Source: Lachnospira sp050874305 (lineage in GTDB: Bacteria; Bacillota; Clostridia; Lachnospirales; Lachnospiraceae). From it: a DNA stretch of 64,000 nt. The translations under genes were made by a program, and so were the position numbers. Numbering within the stretch: position 1 is the first letter of the stretch; every line of letters starts with the position of its first letter. The stretch is taken from assembly GCA_050874305.1 (NCBI GenBank), contig JBNMKL010000002.1, positions 1 through 64,000 of the forward strand, given 5' to 3'. Below the pieces are notes generated by a model. That model saw nothing but the letters and a program-made list of their open reading frames with translations. It was not told where the DNA came from and searched no databases. Below, piece after piece: positions 35,704 to 43,361 of the stretch.

Positions 35704-36187
35704 TGATTTTTACCTGAAAATTACAAAACCTTTCAAAGAGCATGCTGCGCTTTTAAAAGTATTGAAAGCATTGTATTACATTATTCCAGTAATCACTGCT
35801 TTAATATACTTTTATATTATAATTACAACTTACATCACAAGGGACATCCATGCTTGTATAAAGACAATCCTGATTCCGTTTGTGACATTTGTGGCTGTTA
35901 CAATATTTAGAAAAATTGTCAATTCTGACAGACCCTATACCAAAGACAATATAACGCCGCTTATTCCAAGAGACAAAGGCGGTGAATCATTTCCAAGCAG
36001 ACACACATCCTCACTTGGAATAATTGCCATGGCAGGGCTGTACTACAATATATGGCTCGGCGTAATCCTGTGGTGCATGACAGTAATCCAGGGATTTGTA
36101 CGCATTATCTGCGGGGTACATTACCCTAAAGATATAATATCCGGGGTAATCATAAGCATCTTATGCGGATTATTATTTTTTATATAA
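35693..36187 (+). CDS. PAP2-family membrane phosphatase
   Basis: About 164 residues with some four to five membrane helices. The three PAP2 motifs are complete: FRKIVNSDRPY (K-x6-RP), PSRHTSSLG (P-S-G/R-H) and RIICGVHYPKDIISG (SR-x5-H-x3-D type). Likely substrates are phosphatidic acid, phosphatidylglycerol phosphate or undecaprenyl pyrophosphate; the sequence does not decide. The ATG at 35693 is chosen because TGAGG at 35679-35683 is nine bases upstream; an ATG at 35675 is possible. It overlaps rng by 11 bases. Confidence 0.85.
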   Translation: MNYNDFYLKITKPFKEHAALLKVLKALYYIIPVITALIYFYIIITTYITRDIHACIKTILIPFVTFVAVTIFRKIVNSDRPYTKDNITPLIPRDKGGESFPSRHTSSLGIIAMAGLYYNIWLGVILWCMTVIQGFVRIICGVHYPKDIISGVIISILCGLLFFI

Positions 36188-36203
36188 AAATATATATTTT
36201 ATA

Positions 36204-36232
36204 TTGACAAATTGACAGAAATTATATATTAT
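36204..36232 (+). promoter_or_regulatory. Promoter of the rplU operon
   Basis: TTGACA at 36204-36209, 17-base spacer and TATTAT at 36227-36232. A second TTGACA at 36212-36217 is not well spaced. The predicted start near 36240 coincides with the first base of the L21 leader, which supports the call. Confidence 0.68.
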
Positions 36233-36239
36233 AACTTTT

Positions 36240-36310
36240 GTGTGCCGCACAGTTAGGACATAAACAGACCTATAAGGTCTTTCCAAAACTGGCGAGTATT
36301 TAATTTAGGA
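36240..36310 (+). promoter_or_regulatory. L21 leader (ribosomal protein autoregulatory RNA)
   Basis: The leader reads GTGTGCCGCACAGTT at its start and ACTGGCGAGTA near its end. CAGTT (36250-36254) pairs with AACTG (36287-36291), GCC (36244-36246) with GGC (36291-36293), and an inner hairpin AGACC/GGTCT forms at about 36265-36280. This is the arrangement of the Firmicutes L21 leader found before rplU. A search with the Rfam L21_leader model would confirm it. Confidence 0.75.
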
Positions 36311-36318
36311 GGTGCCAT

Positions 36319-36627
36319 ATGTACGCAATTATAGCAACAGGTGGTAAACAGTACACAGTTTCTGAAGGCGACGTTATCAAGGTAGAAAAGCTTGGTGTTA
36401 ATGCTGGTGACACTGTTACATTTGACCAGGTTCTTTTCGTTAATGATGGAGCAGCTAAGGTTGGAGATCCTACAGTTTCTGGAGCTTCAGTTACAGCTAG
36501 CGTTGTTGAAGAAGGAAAAGACAAGAAGGTTATTGTTTACAAGTACAAGAGAAAGACTGGCTATCACAAGAAGAATGGTCATAGACAGGCTTACACAAAG
36601 GTTAAGATTGAAAAGATCAACGCTTAA
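36319..36627 (+). CDS. rplU: 50S ribosomal protein L21
   Basis: 102-residue L21, beginning MYAIIATGGKQYTVSEGDVI, with the C-terminal RNA-binding KYKRKTGYHKKNGHRQAYTK. AGGAGG (36307-36312) is six bases before the ATG. First gene of rplU-prp-rpmA-obgE, conserved across Firmicutes. Expression is probably controlled by the leader just upstream. Confidence 0.98.
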   Translation: MYAIIATGGKQYTVSEGDVIKVEKLGVNAGDTVTFDQVLFVNDGAAKVGDPTVSGASVTASVVEEGKDKKVIVYKYKRKTGYHKKNGHRQAYTKVKIEKINA

Positions 36628-36668
36628 TCAGGTATTTGTGAATATTATTTTAGAAAGGCATGAATATT

Positions 36669-37013
36669 ATGACTCATGCTACAATCTATAAAAGCTCACT
36701 TAATGGTGAGATATTAGGATTCAGAACTGAGGGACATGCTGGTTATGCAGAGTCTGGCAGTGATATAGTGTGTGCATCCATATCAATTCTTGTTATTAAT
36801 ACAATTAATACAATTGATTTGTACTGTGACTGTACATATACTACAGACATTAATGAGAAAGCTGGTCTTATTGAGTTTAAACTGAGTCCATTTGTTAAAG
36901 ATTTAAAAGTTTCTAATGAAGTTCGGGTTCTTCTTAATGGACTGGAGCTTGGCTTATGTCAGGTTGCTAAAGAAAATCCCAAACATCTAACCATAACCGT
37001 TAAGGAGGTGTAA
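36669..37013 (+). CDS. prp: Ribosomal-processing cysteine protease Prp
   Basis: 114-residue protease that removes the N-terminal extension of L27, essential for ribosome assembly in Firmicutes. The catalytic histidine is in RTEGHAGYAESG and the cysteine in GSDIVCASISIL. The ATG at 36669 is preferred over 36660 because AAAGG at 36654-36658 is ten bases away from it and only one from the other. It lies between rplU and its substrate gene rpmA, four bases before the latter. Confidence 0.93.
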   Translation: MTHATIYKSSLNGEILGFRTEGHAGYAESGSDIVCASISILVINTINTIDLYCDCTYTTDINEKAGLIEFKLSPFVKDLKVSNEVRVLLNGLELGLCQVAKENPKHLTITVKEV

Positions 37014-37017
37014 TGTT

Positions 37018-37308
37018 ATGTTAAATTTGAACCTTCAGTTTTTTGCCCATAAAAAGGGTGTTGGTTCTACAAAGAACGGTAGAGATTCTGAGTCTAAGAG
37101 ATTAGGCGCAAAGAGAGCTGACGGACAGTTTGTTTTAGCTGGTAATATTCTTTACAGACAGCGTGGAACAAAGGTTCTTCCAGGTGTTAATGTTGGTCGT
37201 GGTGGCGATGATACATTATTCGCACTTGTTGATGGAACTGTTAAGTTCGAGAGAAAGGGCAGAGATAAGAAGCAGGTTTCTGTATATCCTGTTGCTTCTA
37301 ACGAATAA
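37018..37308 (+). CDS. rpmA: 50S ribosomal protein L27 with cleavable N-terminal extension
   Basis: 96 residues. It begins MLNLNLQFFAHKKGVGSTKN: the first nine residues are the Firmicutes-type extension cut by Prp after Phe-Phe, leaving AHKKG at the peptidyl-transferase centre. GRDSESKRLGAKRADGQ is the conserved body. Prp is encoded just upstream, so protease and substrate are made from the same transcript. Confidence 0.98.
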   Translation: MLNLNLQFFAHKKGVGSTKNGRDSESKRLGAKRADGQFVLAGNILYRQRGTKVLPGVNVGRGGDDTLFALVDGTVKFERKGRDKKQVSVYPVASNE

Positions 37309-37320
37309 TTATTGTACCTT

Positions 37321-37354
37321 AAAGCTCCAAGTCTTCGGATTTGGAGCTTTTTTA
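37321..37354 (+). terminator. Terminator after rpmA
   Basis: 13-pair stem (37321-37333 with 37338-37350, one wobble) closed by a TTCG tetraloop and followed by six T. Very stable; it sets rplU-prp-rpmA apart from obgE. Confidence 0.93.
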
Positions 37355-37386
37355 GTTTTGTCTTATCCAAAATAGGAGATTAATAA

Positions 37387-38682
37387 ATGTTTTCAGATAG
37401 AGCAAGAATATTTATCAAATCAGGCAAAGGGGGAGACGGACATGTAAGCTTCAGACGTGAGCTTTATGTTCCAGATGGAGGTCCTGATGGTGGTAACGGC
37501 GGCCGTGGCGGCGACATAATATTTGAAGTTGATAAAGGTCTTAATACACTTGGAGATTTCCGTCATAACAGCAAATACGTTGCTGAAAGTGGCTCAGAAG
37601 GCGGTAAAAGAAGATGTACCGGTAAAGATGGTGCAGACCTTGTAATTAAAGTTCCAGAAGGAACAGTTATATATGATGATGAGACACATAAAGTTATCGC
37701 TGATATGTCTAATGGCAATTTAAGAGAGACAATCCTTAAAGGCGGAAGAGGTGGTAAAGGTAATATGAACTATGCCACATCTACAATGCAGGCTCCTCAG
37801 TATGCACAGCCAGGTCAGGATGCACAGGAACTCTGGATAAGACTTGAGTTAAAGGTTATCGCTGACGTTGGTCTTGTTGGTTTTCCTAATGTCGGTAAAT
37901 CAACACTTTTATCAAGAGTTACCAACGCAAGACCTAAGATAGCCAACTATCATTTCACAACATTAAATCCTAATCTTGGAGTAGTTGACCTTGATGACGC
38001 AAAAGGCTTTGTAATCGCAGATATTCCTGGACTTATCGAAGGTGCCTCAGAAGGTATCGGCTTAGGCCATGAATTTTTAAGACATATTGAGAGAACAAAG
38101 GTCATCATTCACATGGTTGATGCCGCATCAACTGAAGGTAGAGACCCTGTTGCAGATATCAAAGCTATTAATAAAGAATTAGAGGCATATAACCCTGAGC
38201 TTCTTACACGCCCACAGGTTATAGCTGCCAATAAAATAGATGTCCTTGGCGCATATGATGACGGAAAAGACCCAATCGGTGAGCTACGTGATGAATTTGA
38301 AAAGGACGGCATTAAAGTATTCCCAATCTCTGCTGTAACTGGTCAGGGATTAAAGGAACTCTTATATCATGTAAGCGGATTATTGTCTAATATGGACGAT
38401 ACTCCGGTAACATTTGAAAAAGAAGTAGACCTTGATACATTATTTGATAATCCTAATGAGGCATTCTATGTTGAGAAGGATAATGATGGTGTATTCCTTG
38501 TCTATGGTCCTAGAATTGACCGTATGCTCGGATATACTAATCTTGAGTCTGAGAAGGGCTTCAGCTTCTTCCAGAGATTCTTAAGAGAAACTGGTATATT
38601 AAAGCAGTTAAAGGCTCTTGGTGTAGAAGAGGGCGATACAGTACGTGTAGGCGAATATCTTGAATTCGACTATTATGATTAA
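37387..38682 (+). CDS. obgE: GTPase ObgE/CgtA
   Basis: 431-residue Obg GTPase for late 50S assembly and stress control. The Gly-rich Obg domain (about 1-158) carries VPDGGPDGGNGGRGGDIIF, the G domain has GFPNVGKSTLLSRV (about 166), DIPGLIEGASEGIGLGHEFL and NKID, and a C-terminal OCT domain begins near 350 (ending VGEYLEFDYYD). GGAG lies upstream of the ATG. Follows rpmA after a terminator. Confidence 0.97.
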   Translation: MFSDRARIFIKSGKGGDGHVSFRRELYVPDGGPDGGNGGRGGDIIFEVDKGLNTLGDFRHNSKYVAESGSEGGKRRCTGKDGADLVIKVPEGTVIYDDETHKVIADMSNGNLRETILKGGRGGKGNMNYATSTMQAPQYAQPGQDAQELWIRLELKVIADVGLVGFPNVGKSTLLSRVTNARPKIANYHFTTLNPNLGVVDLDDAKGFVIADIPGLIEGASEGIGLGHEFLRHIERTKVIIHMVDAASTEGRDPVADIKAINKELEAYNPELLTRPQVIAANKIDVLGAYDDGKDPIGELRDEFEKDGIKVFPISAVTGQGLKELLYHVSGLLSNMDDTPVTFEKEVDLDTLFDNPNEAFYVEKDNDGVFLVYGPRIDRMLGYTNLESEKGFSFFQRFLRETGILKQLKALGVEEGDTVRVGEYLEFDYYD

Positions 38683-38700
38683 TTATAAGGAGGCAATAAT

Positions 38701-39003
38701 ATGACAAGCAAACAGAGAGCTTACCTTAAAGGTCTTGCTATGAATATAGATCCGATTTTCCAGTTTGGCAAAGCAAGCCTGACACCTGAGAACACAAAAG
38801 CTATTGCTGAGGCTTTAGAGGCAAGAGAGCTTATTAAAATCAATGTTTTACAGAACTGTCAGGACAATCCTAATGAAATAGCAGCTACTTTAGCTGAGAG
38901 AACACATTCAGAAGTTGTTCAGGTTATTGGCAAGAAAATTGTTCTTTACAAAGAATCTGTCAATAAGAAAAAGATTGAACTGCCACCTGCTAAAAAGAAG
39001 TAA
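38701..39003 (+). CDS. yhbY: YhbY family RNA-binding protein (CRM domain)
   Basis: 100-residue single CRM domain. MTSKQRAYLKGLAMNIDPIFQFGKASL shows the start, with the conserved GK and later IGKKIVLYKES. Found on pre-50S particles in E. coli. Between obgE and nadD as in many Firmicutes. AAGGAGG lies six bases before the ATG. Its stop overlaps the nadD start (TAATG). Confidence 0.92.
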   Translation: MTSKQRAYLKGLAMNIDPIFQFGKASLTPENTKAIAEALEARELIKINVLQNCQDNPNEIAATLAERTHSEVVQVIGKKIVLYKESVNKKKIELPPAKKK

Positions 39004-39614
39004 TGGTGAACGATATGGAAACAATTGGAATATTAGGAGGAACATTTAATCCTATACATCTTGGTCATCTACAGATAGCCATATGTGCACATGAGCAATT
39101 TAATATTCCACATATTTTAGTCATGCCAAGCGGTCAGCCATCTTCATATAAAGATACAAGCATAATAGCTGATGCATCTGACAGATGTGCAATGATTGAA
39201 CTGGCAATTAAGGACTATCCATATATGAGTCTGTCAACAATCGAGATAGAAAGACAGGGAGCAACATACACATCAGATACATTAAAATATCTTAAAAATG
39301 ATAATTCCTATATATATTTTCTTATCGGAGCAGACTCTCTGTTCTCACTTGATAGATGGCATGAAGCAGAATATGTTATGAATAACTGCCATTTTATAGC
39401 TGCCAACAGGGACAAACATTCAACAGACGAGCTTGAGCAGAAAGCTGAATATCTTCGGGCGCACTATAATGCAAAAATAGATATTCTCCACATGAATGAC
39501 ATGCCAATAAGTTCATCTGATATCAGAGACAGGATTCATAATGGAAAAAATACAGATAACATGCTTCCTAAGACAGTATATCAATATATTACAGCACATG
39601 ATCTCTACATGTAA
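39003..39614 (+). CDS. nadD: Nicotinate-nucleotide adenylyltransferase
   Basis: 203-residue enzyme forming deamido-NAD from nicotinate mononucleotide and ATP. IGILGGTFNPIHLGHL holds the HxGH site and SSSDIRDRI the C-terminal nucleotide motif. The ATG at 39003 overlaps the yhbY stop (TAATG), suggesting coupling; a second ATG at 39015 (METIGILGG) is equally plausible because neither has a strong ribosome site. Confidence 0.94.
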   Translation: MVNDMETIGILGGTFNPIHLGHLQIAICAHEQFNIPHILVMPSGQPSSYKDTSIIADASDRCAMIELAIKDYPYMSLSTIEIERQGATYTSDTLKYLKNDNSYIYFLIGADSLFSLDRWHEAEYVMNNCHFIAANRDKHSTDELEQKAEYLRAHYNAKIDILHMNDMPISSSDIRDRIHNGKNTDNMLPKTVYQYITAHDLYM

Positions 39615-39650
39615 TCTGATTGTGTGCCAGATTATACAAGGACAAGTATT

Positions 39651-40247
39651 ATGAATAATGAATATGTAACCAGAATAAAAAAAGGTGTAAAAGATATACT
39701 TAAAGACAATAAGAACAGATACTGGCATACTATAGGTGTCGCCAATACATGTGCATGTCTTGCCATGAAATATGATGTTGATATCGAACGTGCTTACATT
39801 GCAGGACTCTTACATGACTGTGCCAAATGCCTTTCAGATGATGAGCTTATAGAAGAATGTAATAATAACAATATTCCTATTAGTAAATATGAAAAGAAAA
39901 GCCCATATCTGCTTCATGGCAAGGTCGGTGCATTATATGCAAAGCAGAAATTCGATATAGATGATGAAGAAATTCTCTCTGCAATATGCTGCCATACAAC
40001 AGGTAAACCCGGTATGACAACTCTTGAAGAAATATTATTCATAGCTGATTATATAGAGCCTTACAGGAATAAAGCTGCTAATCTGGATATGATACGCCAG
40101 ATTGTATTCAATGATATCAAGCTTGCTATATATCATGTATGTAATGATACAATAAGTTATCTTAACAAGAATAATGCAGATATCGATGAGACAACAGTAT
40201 TAACTTATGAATATTATCAGGAATTAATTAATGAAAGGAACGAGTAA
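39651..40247 (+). CDS. yqeK: YqeK family HD-domain hydrolase (Ap4A hydrolase-like)
   Basis: 198 residues. HD-domain motifs RYWHTIGVANTCACLAMKY, GLLHDCAKCLSDDEL and the later CCHTTGKPGM with IADYIEPYR give the metal site. Firmicutes YqeK hydrolyses diadenosine tetraphosphate to ADP. The ATG at 39651 is chosen because AAGGA lies eight bases before it; the upstream in-frame GTG has no site. Between nadD and rsfS, the conserved order. Confidence 0.91.
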   Translation: MNNEYVTRIKKGVKDILKDNKNRYWHTIGVANTCACLAMKYDVDIERAYIAGLLHDCAKCLSDDELIEECNNNNIPISKYEKKSPYLLHGKVGALYAKQKFDIDDEEILSAICCHTTGKPGMTTLEEILFIADYIEPYRNKAANLDMIRQIVFNDIKLAIYHVCNDTISYLNKNNADIDETTVLTYEYYQELINERNE

Positions 40248-40248
40248 T

Positions 40249-40608
40249 ATGAGCAATATGAGTGCTAAAGAAATTGTAAAAGTTGCAGTTGATGCCATGC
40301 TTGATAAGAAAGCCAGCGATGTAAAAATACTTGATATCAGCAATATATCAGTTATCGCTGATTATTTTATCATTGCTGACGGTAACAACGCTAACCAGAT
40401 TCAGGCTATCGTAGACAATATTGAAGAAAAGCTTCATGAAGCCGGAGCTAAAGAACCACGCGTAGAAGGTTACAACACAGCTACATGGATTCTTCTTGAC
40501 TACAATGATGTTATAATCCATGTATTCAACAAGGATGACAGACTTTTCTATGACCTCGACAGAATATGGAGAGATGGTAAAGAAGTTAATGTAGAAGATT
40601 TAGCTTAA
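40249..40608 (+). CDS. rsfS: Ribosome silencing factor RsfS
   Basis: 119 residues; binds L14 and blocks joining of the 30S subunit when nutrients are low. Conserved stretch IADYFIIADGNNANQIQAIVD and the C-terminal DYNDVIIHVFNKDDRLFYDLDRIW. The ATG at 40249 is chosen because AAGGA (40235-40239) is nine bases upstream; an ATG at 40231 lies within that context and has no site of its own. Overlaps yqeK in neither case or by 17 bases if the longer start is used. Confidence 0.93.
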   Translation: MSNMSAKEIVKVAVDAMLDKKASDVKILDISNISVIADYFIIADGNNANQIQAIVDNIEEKLHEAGAKEPRVEGYNTATWILLDYNDVIIHVFNKDDRLFYDLDRIWRDGKEVNVEDLA

Positions 40609-40618
40609 AAGTATATAT

Positions 40619-40660
40619 AAAATAACGACTGCTGTATATTATACGGCAGTCGTTATTTTA
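40619..40660. terminator. Bidirectional terminator between rsfS and lexA
   Basis: 18-pair stem (about 40620-40637 with 40641-40658, one wobble) around a 3-base loop, with A-rich and T-rich flanks on both sides, so it serves the converging rsfS (+) and lexA (-) transcripts. Confidence 0.9.
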
Positions 40661-40674
40661 TATACTGATATTAT

Positions 40675-41295
40675 TTACTTGATATTAAGTCGTACAAGAC
40701 CAATTACCTTACCGATAATCTGGCAGTCTGGAACGATAATAGGATCCATATAATCATTTTCTGGCTGTAATCTTATATGTCCGTCTTCCTTATAAAATCT
40801 CTTGACTGTAGCTGAATCATCAACCATGGCTACAACAATCTCACCATTCCTTGCAGTATCAGCTTTACTTACAATTATATTATCACCATCGTATATTCCA
40901 ATGTTAACCATGCTCTCGCCTTTGACTGTAAGCATAAACACTTCTTCATTAGGCATATATTCTGATGGGATAGGGAAGTAGCTTACTACATTCTCAACTG
41001 CTAAAATAGGTTCTCCGGCTGCAACACGTCCAACAAGTGGAACATTGACAACCTCACGTCTTGTAAGGTTGAAATTATCATCAATAATCTCTATAGCTCT
41101 TGGCTTGGTAGGGTCTCTTCTTATATAACCATTCTTCTCAAGTGTTTCAAGATGAGCATGGACAGAAGATGTTGACTTGAGGTCTACCGCCTGACATATA
41201 TCTCTTACTGATGGTGGGTACCCCTTATTAAGAATCTGTGCTTTTATGTATTCTAGAATCTCAGACTGTTTCTGAGTTATTCTTCCATAAGCCAT
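40675..41295 (-). CDS. lexA: SOS response repressor LexA
   Basis: 206 residues. The winged helix-turn-helix (about 1-65) contains PSVRDICQAVDLKSTSSVHAH. The self-cleavage bond is Ala93-Gly94 in VGRVAAGEPIL; catalytic residues are Ser128 (VKGESMVN) and Lys165 (ATVKRFYKE). A TTGATA-N17-TATAAT promoter lies at 41356-41384 and an SOS box at 41393-41406, so it is probably self-regulated. TTGGAGG precedes the ATG. Divergent from a LysM gene, the lexA-yneA arrangement known in Bacillus. Confidence 0.97.
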   Translation of the reverse strand: MAYGRITQKQSEILEYIKAQILNKGYPPSVRDICQAVDLKSTSSVHAHLETLEKNGYIRRDPTKPRAIEIIDDNFNLTRREVVNVPLVGRVAAGEPILAVENVVSYFPIPSEYMPNEEVFMLTVKGESMVNIGIYDGDNIIVSKADTARNGEIVVAMVDDSATVKRFYKEDGHIRLQPENDYMDPIIVPDCQIIGKVIGLVRLNIK

Positions 41296-41355
41296 ATATC
41301 AATACCTCCAATTAAATGTCTTACATAACACTACATATTGTGTTGTTATGTTCAG

Positions 41356-41384
41356 ATTATAACATATAAAAAATGTATTATCAA
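41356..41384 (-). promoter_or_regulatory. Promoter of lexA
   Basis: On the minus strand, -35 TTGATA (41384-41379), 17-base spacer and a perfect -10 TATAAT (41361-41356). Transcription would begin near 41350, about 55 bases before the lexA ATG. Confidence 0.72.
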
Positions 41385-41392
41385 ATATTTTC

Positions 41393-41406
41393 CGAAAAAA
41401 TGTTCG
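41393..41406. promoter_or_regulatory. SOS box 1 (LexA operator candidate)
   Basis: CGAAAAAATGTTCG matches the Firmicutes box CGAACRNRYGTTCG at all but one position. It lies nine bases upstream of the lexA -35 and 20 bases before the -35 of the divergent LysM promoter. Confidence 0.68.
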
Positions 41407-41426
41407 AAATATTTGTTCGATTTATG

Positions 41427-41455
41427 TTGACAAACGAATGTTCGTGTCATATAAT
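41427..41455 (+). promoter_or_regulatory. Promoter of the SOS-controlled LysM gene
   Basis: Perfect TTGACA (41427-41432), 17-base spacer, perfect TATAAT (41450-41455), one of the strongest promoters in the window. The spacer is covered by SOS box 2, so LexA binding should block it. Confidence 0.82.
41431..41444. promoter_or_regulatory. SOS box 2 (inside the LysM promoter)
   Basis: CAAACGAATGTTCG matches CGAACRNRYGTTCG except at position 2. It overlaps the last two bases of the -35 and most of the spacer. Confidence 0.72.
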
Positions 41456-41469
41456 CCAAATCATAGTAA

Positions 41470-41483
41470 CGAACATTTATTCG
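41470..41483. promoter_or_regulatory. SOS box 3 (LexA operator candidate)
   Basis: CGAACATTTATTCG, a near-perfect palindrome with two differences from the consensus. It lies just downstream of the predicted LysM transcription start. Confidence 0.6.
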
Positions 41484-41496
41484 GAACAATTATTCG
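41483..41496. promoter_or_regulatory. SOS box 4 (weaker, abutting box 3)
   Basis: GGAACAATTATTCG shares its first base with the last of box 3 and matches at about 11 positions. It may allow cooperative LexA binding. Confidence 0.45.
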
Positions 41497-41529
41497 AACG
41501 CACTAAGATAATCAATGGAGGATATTATT

Positions 41530-41928
41530 ATGAAGTATAGTACACACTCTGGCAGAACATCATTAAGAACACAGTCACACAGACCATCACATAGACATAA
41601 CCATCATTCTAAGAGACGTAACTCTTTAACAGCTATTATTAACCCACTTACATTATTCCTTGCAGCCATTGCCATTATTATGACTTTTTCATTTGGCATC
41701 AGAACTGTTAACGCATCTGATAAAGATGACAAGACAATGTATAAGTATTTTACAAGCATAACAGTCCAGTCTGATGATACATTATGGGATATTGCAACAA
41801 GATATTCTTACAACGAAAAACCTAAAAGTTATGTAAACAACATTATGTCAATCAATAATATGACAGATGAAACTATCTATTCTGGTCAGGACATTGTTAT
41901 ATATTATTATTCAGATGAATTAAAGTAA
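41530..41928 (+). CDS. SOS-regulated LysM protein, YneA-like division inhibitor candidate
   Basis: 132 residues. A basic His/Arg-rich cytoplasmic start (about 1-32) precedes one membrane helix (about 36-56, LTLFLAAIAIIMTFSFGI), then an extracytoplasmic LysM-like domain (about 76-127) with VQSDDTLWDIATRY, INNMTDETIYSGQDIVIYY. This is the build of Bacillus YneA, the SOS cell-division suppressor, also divergent from lexA. GGAGG lies eight bases before the ATG at 41530; an ATG at 41515 overlaps that site. The promoter carries SOS boxes. Function as inhibitor is inference from context and architecture. Confidence 0.8.
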   Translation: MKYSTHSGRTSLRTQSHRPSHRHNHHSKRRNSLTAIINPLTLFLAAIAIIMTFSFGIRTVNASDKDDKTMYKYFTSITVQSDDTLWDIATRYSYNEKPKSYVNNIMSINNMTDETIYSGQDIVIYYYSDELK

Positions 41929-41929
41929 C

Positions 41930-41999
41930 GCCGTGATTAAAGTTGTTATCAGGCTTAAAGTAATGCCAGAATTTAAGTGCTGCCGGGATTTAAGCTGAT
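41930..41999 (+). repeat. Degenerate tandem repeat, about four copies of 15-21 bases
   Basis: Units GCCGTGATTAAAG (41930), CAGGCTTAAAG (41950), GCCAGAATTTAAG (41965) and GCCGGGATTTAAGC (41982) follow each other after the LysM gene. Each has a GCC/GGC part and a TTAAAG/TTTAAG part. No coding frame or T run is associated, so its role is unknown. Confidence 0.45.
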
Positions 42000-42027
42000 A
42001 GACTTTTATATTGAATTTTGATATAAT
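41999..42027 (+). promoter_or_regulatory. Candidate promoter of the DEAD-box helicase gene
   Basis: TAGACT at 41999-42004 (four of six), 17-base spacer and a perfect TATAAT at 42022-42027. The long leader (about 95 bases to the ATG) is AT-rich with no clear structure. Confidence 0.42.
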
Positions 42028-42130
42028 AATGCATATGGATTGCTATTCATTGCAGCAATTCGTATACATCAATTAGTGGCATAATTTACTTTTGGCACTA
42101 ATATCATATTAATATTAAGGAAGTATCAGA

Positions 42131-43273
42131 ATGACTTTTAACGACTTTTCATTACAGCAGGTAACTATTAATAGTCTGTTATCTGTTTACAATATATCCA
42201 AGCCTAACGAGGTACAGATTAAAGCATATAATCATATCTCTGAGGGAAGAGATATGATTATATCATCACCAACCGGCTCTGGTAAAACTTTAGCATACCT
42301 TTTACCTTTAGTATCATCTGTTGATATTACACAGAAAACTGTACAGGCTGTAATCACAGCACCTTCACAGGAACTGTGTATGCAGATTAACAAGATTCTT
42401 AATAACTTATATGATAAAGATACATTCACAGACAAATCAGCCGTATTAATTGGCGATGGTAATATTCAAAGACAGATTGACCAGCTAAAGAAAAAACCTG
42501 TCTTCGTAATTGGAACTCCCGGACGAATCAGACAGCTTATTGAGAATAAGAAGCTGCATGTACACAACGTAACAACTCTTGTTTTAGATGAGGCAGACAA
42601 GCTGTTTGACAAGACTAATTATGACAATATGCTTTTTATCAGAAAATCATGCATGAAGCGTATCCAGGTATTATTATTTTCTGCATCAATAAGCAATAAG
42701 ACTATTAAACTTGCCAATAACTTCACATATAATCCGGTTATATACAATTTAAGCCAGAATAATTCTTCACCAATACCTAAGACTATCAAGCATTTTTACG
42801 TTGTAACTGACAGACGTGAACGTATTGAGACATTACGTAAGATTGTTAAGGCTTTAAACTGTAATAAGGCAATTATCTTTATCAACAGCCGTTATGACCT
42901 TGATGAGACATTTCAGAAGCTTGAATATCATCATTATAAAGCAGCATCTATATCAGGAACTAAAGACAAACTGATTAAAAAGAAAGCGATTGATGATTTC
43001 GCATCTGGTAATGTCAATTATCTGCTTTCTACAGATATCTCTGCAAGAGGACTTCAATTTGATAATATTGACACAGTTGTCAATCTCAATCTTCCTGAAG
43101 AGACAACTGATTACCAGCACAGAGCTGGCAGATGCGGACGTAACGATAAACCCGGCATCTGTGTTTCCATTATCACAGAGAACGAGCTTCCTAAGATTAA
43201 AAAGCTGCAGAAACAGTTTAATATCAATATGTTACAGAAGAAACTGTATAATGGTAAATTAGTTTCGAAATAA
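42131..43273 (+). CDS. DEAD-box ATP-dependent RNA helicase
   Basis: 380 residues with both RecA-like domains: Q motif region near 15-25, Walker A SPTGSGKTLAYLLPL (about 47), GTPGRI, DEAD as VLDEADKLF (about 152), SAS as FSASIS, then domain 2 with STDISARGLQFDN and HRAGRCGRNDKPG. There is no long C-terminal extension, so specificity is unclear; related proteins act in RNA folding or ribosome assembly. Stands alone after its own promoter; a hairpin follows. Confidence 0.9.
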   Translation: MTFNDFSLQQVTINSLLSVYNISKPNEVQIKAYNHISEGRDMIISSPTGSGKTLAYLLPLVSSVDITQKTVQAVITAPSQELCMQINKILNNLYDKDTFTDKSAVLIGDGNIQRQIDQLKKKPVFVIGTPGRIRQLIENKKLHVHNVTTLVLDEADKLFDKTNYDNMLFIRKSCMKRIQVLLFSASISNKTIKLANNFTYNPVIYNLSQNNSSPIPKTIKHFYVVTDRRERIETLRKIVKALNCNKAIIFINSRYDLDETFQKLEYHHYKAASISGTKDKLIKKKAIDDFASGNVNYLLSTDISARGLQFDNIDTVVNLNLPEETTDYQHRAGRCGRNDKPGICVSIITENELPKIKKLQKQFNINMLQKKLYNGKLVSK

Positions 43274-43277
43274 AGTT

Positions 43278-43313
43278 CATCACTTCGTTAAACAAGACTT
43301 TAGCGAAGTGATG
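43278..43313 (+). terminator. Hairpin after the helicase gene
   Basis: Perfect 10-bp stem (43278-43287 with 43304-43313) with a 16-base loop. The tail is only moderately T-rich (ATTGTATCTCTTT), so termination strength is uncertain. Confidence 0.5.
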
Positions 43314-43361
43314 ATTGTATCTCTTTACTACTAATATTTGATTTTTACAGAGGTTTTATAT

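Noticed and set aside
41323..41351. Palindrome ACATAACA/TGTTATGT in the lexA leader as another operator
   Set aside because: It lacks the CGAAC/GTTCG core of an SOS box; may be a chance AT-rich inverted repeat.
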